Assembly: GCA_027314825.1 (NCBI GenBank)
Contig: DAHVAB010000121.1
Location: forward strand, 1 to 7,451
DNA from: Solirubrobacterales bacterium
GTDB taxonomy: Bacteria; Actinomycetota; Thermoleophilia; Solirubrobacterales; Solirubrobacteraceae
DNA length: 7,451 bases
Direction: 5' to 3'
Shown piece after piece: positions 6,490 through 7,451 of the stretch. Both the position numbers and the translations under genes were made by a program. The notes under the pieces are model-generated. The model did not search any database. It was not told the origin of the DNA and saw only the letters and a program-made list of their open reading frames with translations. Positions within the stretch are counted from its first letter, which is position 1; every line of letters begins with the position of its first letter.

Positions 6490-6495
6490 CCTCCT
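6490..6495 (-). promoter_or_regulatory. Shine-Dalgarno site AGGAGG
   Basis: On the minus strand a perfect AGGAGG lies 9 bases before the ATG at 6480. It is the only consensus-quality ribosome binding site in the window, so this gene is probably translated strongly and from its own transcript. Confidence 0.8.
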
Positions 6496-6561
6496 GGTAC
6501 TCGGGTCTCATCGGGGCTCGCGGCGCGGTGGCCGCGATCGCGTCCTGCGGTAAGCGTAGCG

Positions 6562-6575
6562 CGAACACCTGTTTG
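6562..6575. promoter_or_regulatory. Candidate LexA (SOS) box
   Basis: The plus strand reads CGAACACCTGTTTG, which matches the Gram-positive/actinobacterial SOS box CGAAC-N4-GTTCG at 9 of 10 fixed positions. It lies 82 bases upstream of the basic repeat protein's ATG. On the minus strand it is just before TACGCT (6558-6553), a possible -10 element, so a bound repressor would block that promoter. No good -35 is seen. A one-mismatch match is expected by chance in all the intergenic DNA here about once in a hundred windows, so this is suggestive only. Confidence 0.4.
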
Positions 6576-6707
6576 TACCTCGACCGGCGCCGATTGTTAC
6601 ACCCCGGGCGCCGCCGGCCGTGAAGACCTGGTGAACACGGGCCGAGCGGCCCCGGAGATTGTGCGGATCAGAACAGGCGTTCGCGGCCGGCGGGCCGACA
6701 TCGCCTC

Positions 6708-6764
6708 GCCGCTCAGCCGCCGGTCGCTCGCAGCCGGAGCCGGGCCGCCGCTCAGCCGCCGGTC
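6708..6764 (-). repeat. 18-bp direct repeat spanning the metalloprotease stop codon
   Basis: The same 18 bases occur at 6708-6725 and 6747-6764, 39 bases apart. On the minus strand each copy reads through Thr-Gly-Gly codons into TGA and five bases beyond. The spacing is 13 codons, so the second copy is in frame with the gene. Readthrough of the first stop would add 12 residues ending in the same Thr-Gly-Gly-stop. Confidence 0.7.
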
Positions 6765-7451
6765 CGCTGCAGCCACAGCAGCGGGGACTCCAGCTCCGCC
6801 GTGCTCGGCAGCCCCTCCGGCGAGCGCCATGCCGGCGCGAGCGCCCCGGGCCCGCCCTCGGCGATCACCGTGTCGCAGAAGCGCCGGCCGACCTCGTACT
6901 GGCGCATCTTCAGCTCGAGGCCGAGCAGGCGCTCCAGCACCCGCCACGGCAGCGTCCTGCTCGCCCGCCTGCGCGTCAGCGCCGAGCGCAGCCGCGGCAG
7001 CGAGCTCAGCATCTCCGCGCCCACGGCATCCATCACATGCTCGGCATGGCCCTCGATCAGCGACATCGCGCACTGCATCTGCTCGACCAGCCGCCAGCGA
7101 TCCTCGCCGAGGGTGATCTGCATCAGCTCGCCGCGCCTGGCTCTCGCGACCAGCTCGCCGAGCTCGCCGCGCATGGAGGCCAGATCGGCGCCGGCGAGCA
7201 GCTCGCGCAGCCTGGCCGTGCCGCCACGCTCACCGTCGCTCTGCCGGCCGCTCTGCCGGCCGTCGCCCATGCTCACCTGCATGCTGGCGAGCAGCTCGCC
7301 GATCAGCCCGCCGAGATGGCCGCGCAGCCAGGGCGCCCCGCTGAACTGGACGGCATGGGTGACCTCGTGGATCGTCACCCACTTGACCAGCTCGCCGCGG
7401 TCGACGGCGCGGTTGGCCGCGGCCTGGATCAGGTTCGGCGCCACCAGCAGC
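6752..7451 (-). CDS. DUF2342-type zinc metalloprotease, C-terminal part (5' end outside window)
   Basis: The frame is open through the right edge (two Leu codons precede the GTG at 7444), so the N-terminus is missing. Numbering from that GTG, HEVTH (26-30) is the HExxH zinc site, with two histidine ligands and the catalytic Glu27. EGHAEHVMDAVG (131-142) is the second conserved block and probably supplies the third ligand. These two blocks, the GAPWLRGHL stretch after the first, and an ending like PSTAELESPLLWL match the actinobacterial DUF2342 family, annotated as putative zinc-dependent metalloprotease or as coenzyme F420 biosynthesis-associated. Its substrate is unknown. A hydrophilic GRQSGRQS insert (62-69) lies between the blocks in a linker. 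In mycobacteria a member sits beside tilS, from memory; here the downstream neighbour is instead the basic repeat protein, 271 bases away. The end of the gene lies within an 18-base duplication. Confidence 0.85.
   Translation of the reverse strand, partial: LLVAPNLIQAAANRAVDRGELVKWVTIHEVTHAVQFSGAPWLRGHLGGLIGELLASMQVSMGDGRQSGRQSDGERGGTARLRELLAGADLASMRGELGELVARARRGELMQITLGEDRWRLVEQMQCAMSLIEGHAEHVMDAVGAEMLSSLPRLRSALTRRRASRTLPWRVLERLLGLELKMRQYEVGRRFCDTVIAEGGPGALAPAWRSPEGLPSTAELESPLLWLQRTGG
7237..7260 (-). repeat. 12-bp perfect tandem repeat in the metalloprotease gene
   Basis: CGCTCTGCCGGC occurs twice in a row. In the minus-strand reading frame it encodes GRQS twice. It lies in a variable linker between the two conserved metal-site blocks and keeps the frame, so it looks like a simple slippage duplication. 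Confidence 0.75.

Noticed and set aside
6639..6652. GGGCC-GAGC-GGCCC hairpin as terminator for the metalloprotease gene.
   Set aside because: The stem is only 5 bp, no U-tract follows, and it lies about 100 bases past the stop. This is expected by chance in such GC-rich DNA.
6481..7116. Plus-strand frame and a second minus-strand frame (6597-7073) over the intergenic gap and metalloprotease end.
   Set aside because: Both are Ala/Arg/Ser/Pro-rich with no recognisable domain, and they overlap the well-supported metalloprotease frame.
1..7451. CRISPR arrays, insertion sequences, tRNA or rRNA genes.
   Set aside because: No spaced identical repeats, transposase motifs, terminal inverted repeats, or tRNA/rRNA-like segments were seen on either strand.

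Overview
The window is very GC-rich, uses GTG as well as ATG starts, and holds compact gene strings with short stop/start overlaps. The first gene resembles the large secreted proteins I associate with Solirubrobacterales. The Mrp protein has the cysteine-less actinobacterial form, and a DUF2342-type metalloprotease is present. Together these point to a high-GC actinobacterium, most likely class Thermoleophilia (Solirubrobacter/Conexibacter-like). This placement is inferred from protein style, not from a marker gene.

Layout. Bases 1-1031 (+) hold the 3' end of a large secreted protein gene with a His/Lys/Arg-rich tail, followed by a strong hairpin terminator. Everything else is on the minus strand. 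Read in its own direction from the right edge: a 5'-truncated zinc metalloprotease (6752-7451); a 271-base gap (6481-6751) with a Shine-Dalgarno sequence and a possible LexA/SOS box; a small basic nucleoid- or surface-binding-type protein with four 11-residue repeats (5992-6480); a 93-base gap; an Mrp/ApbC iron-sulfur carrier ATPase (4723-5898); a lysyl-tRNA synthetase-like protein (3199-4713); a class III aminotransferase of the diaminobutyrate/GABA type (1772-3202); and an antitoxin plus VapC-like PIN toxin pair (1107-1762).

How they fit together. mrp, the LysRS-like gene and the aminotransferase look like one operon, with a 9-base gap and then a GTGA overlap. The toxin-antitoxin pair follows 9 bases later but appears to have its own leaderless promoter, whose -10 hexamer includes the aminotransferase stop codon. 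No gap exceeds 300 bases.

Most interesting. The LysRS-like protein keeps all class II catalytic motifs and the OB-fold residues that read the anticodon. However, several residues that bind the lysine substrate in E. coli LysRS are replaced (Tyr280 to Leu, Asn424 to Ser, Phe426 to Asp by alignment from memory). It is translationally coupled to an aminotransferase of the kind that makes diamino acids. A synthetase with altered amino-acid specificity, supplied by its neighbour, is a testable hypothesis. A candidate SOS box before the basic repeat protein is the second lead.
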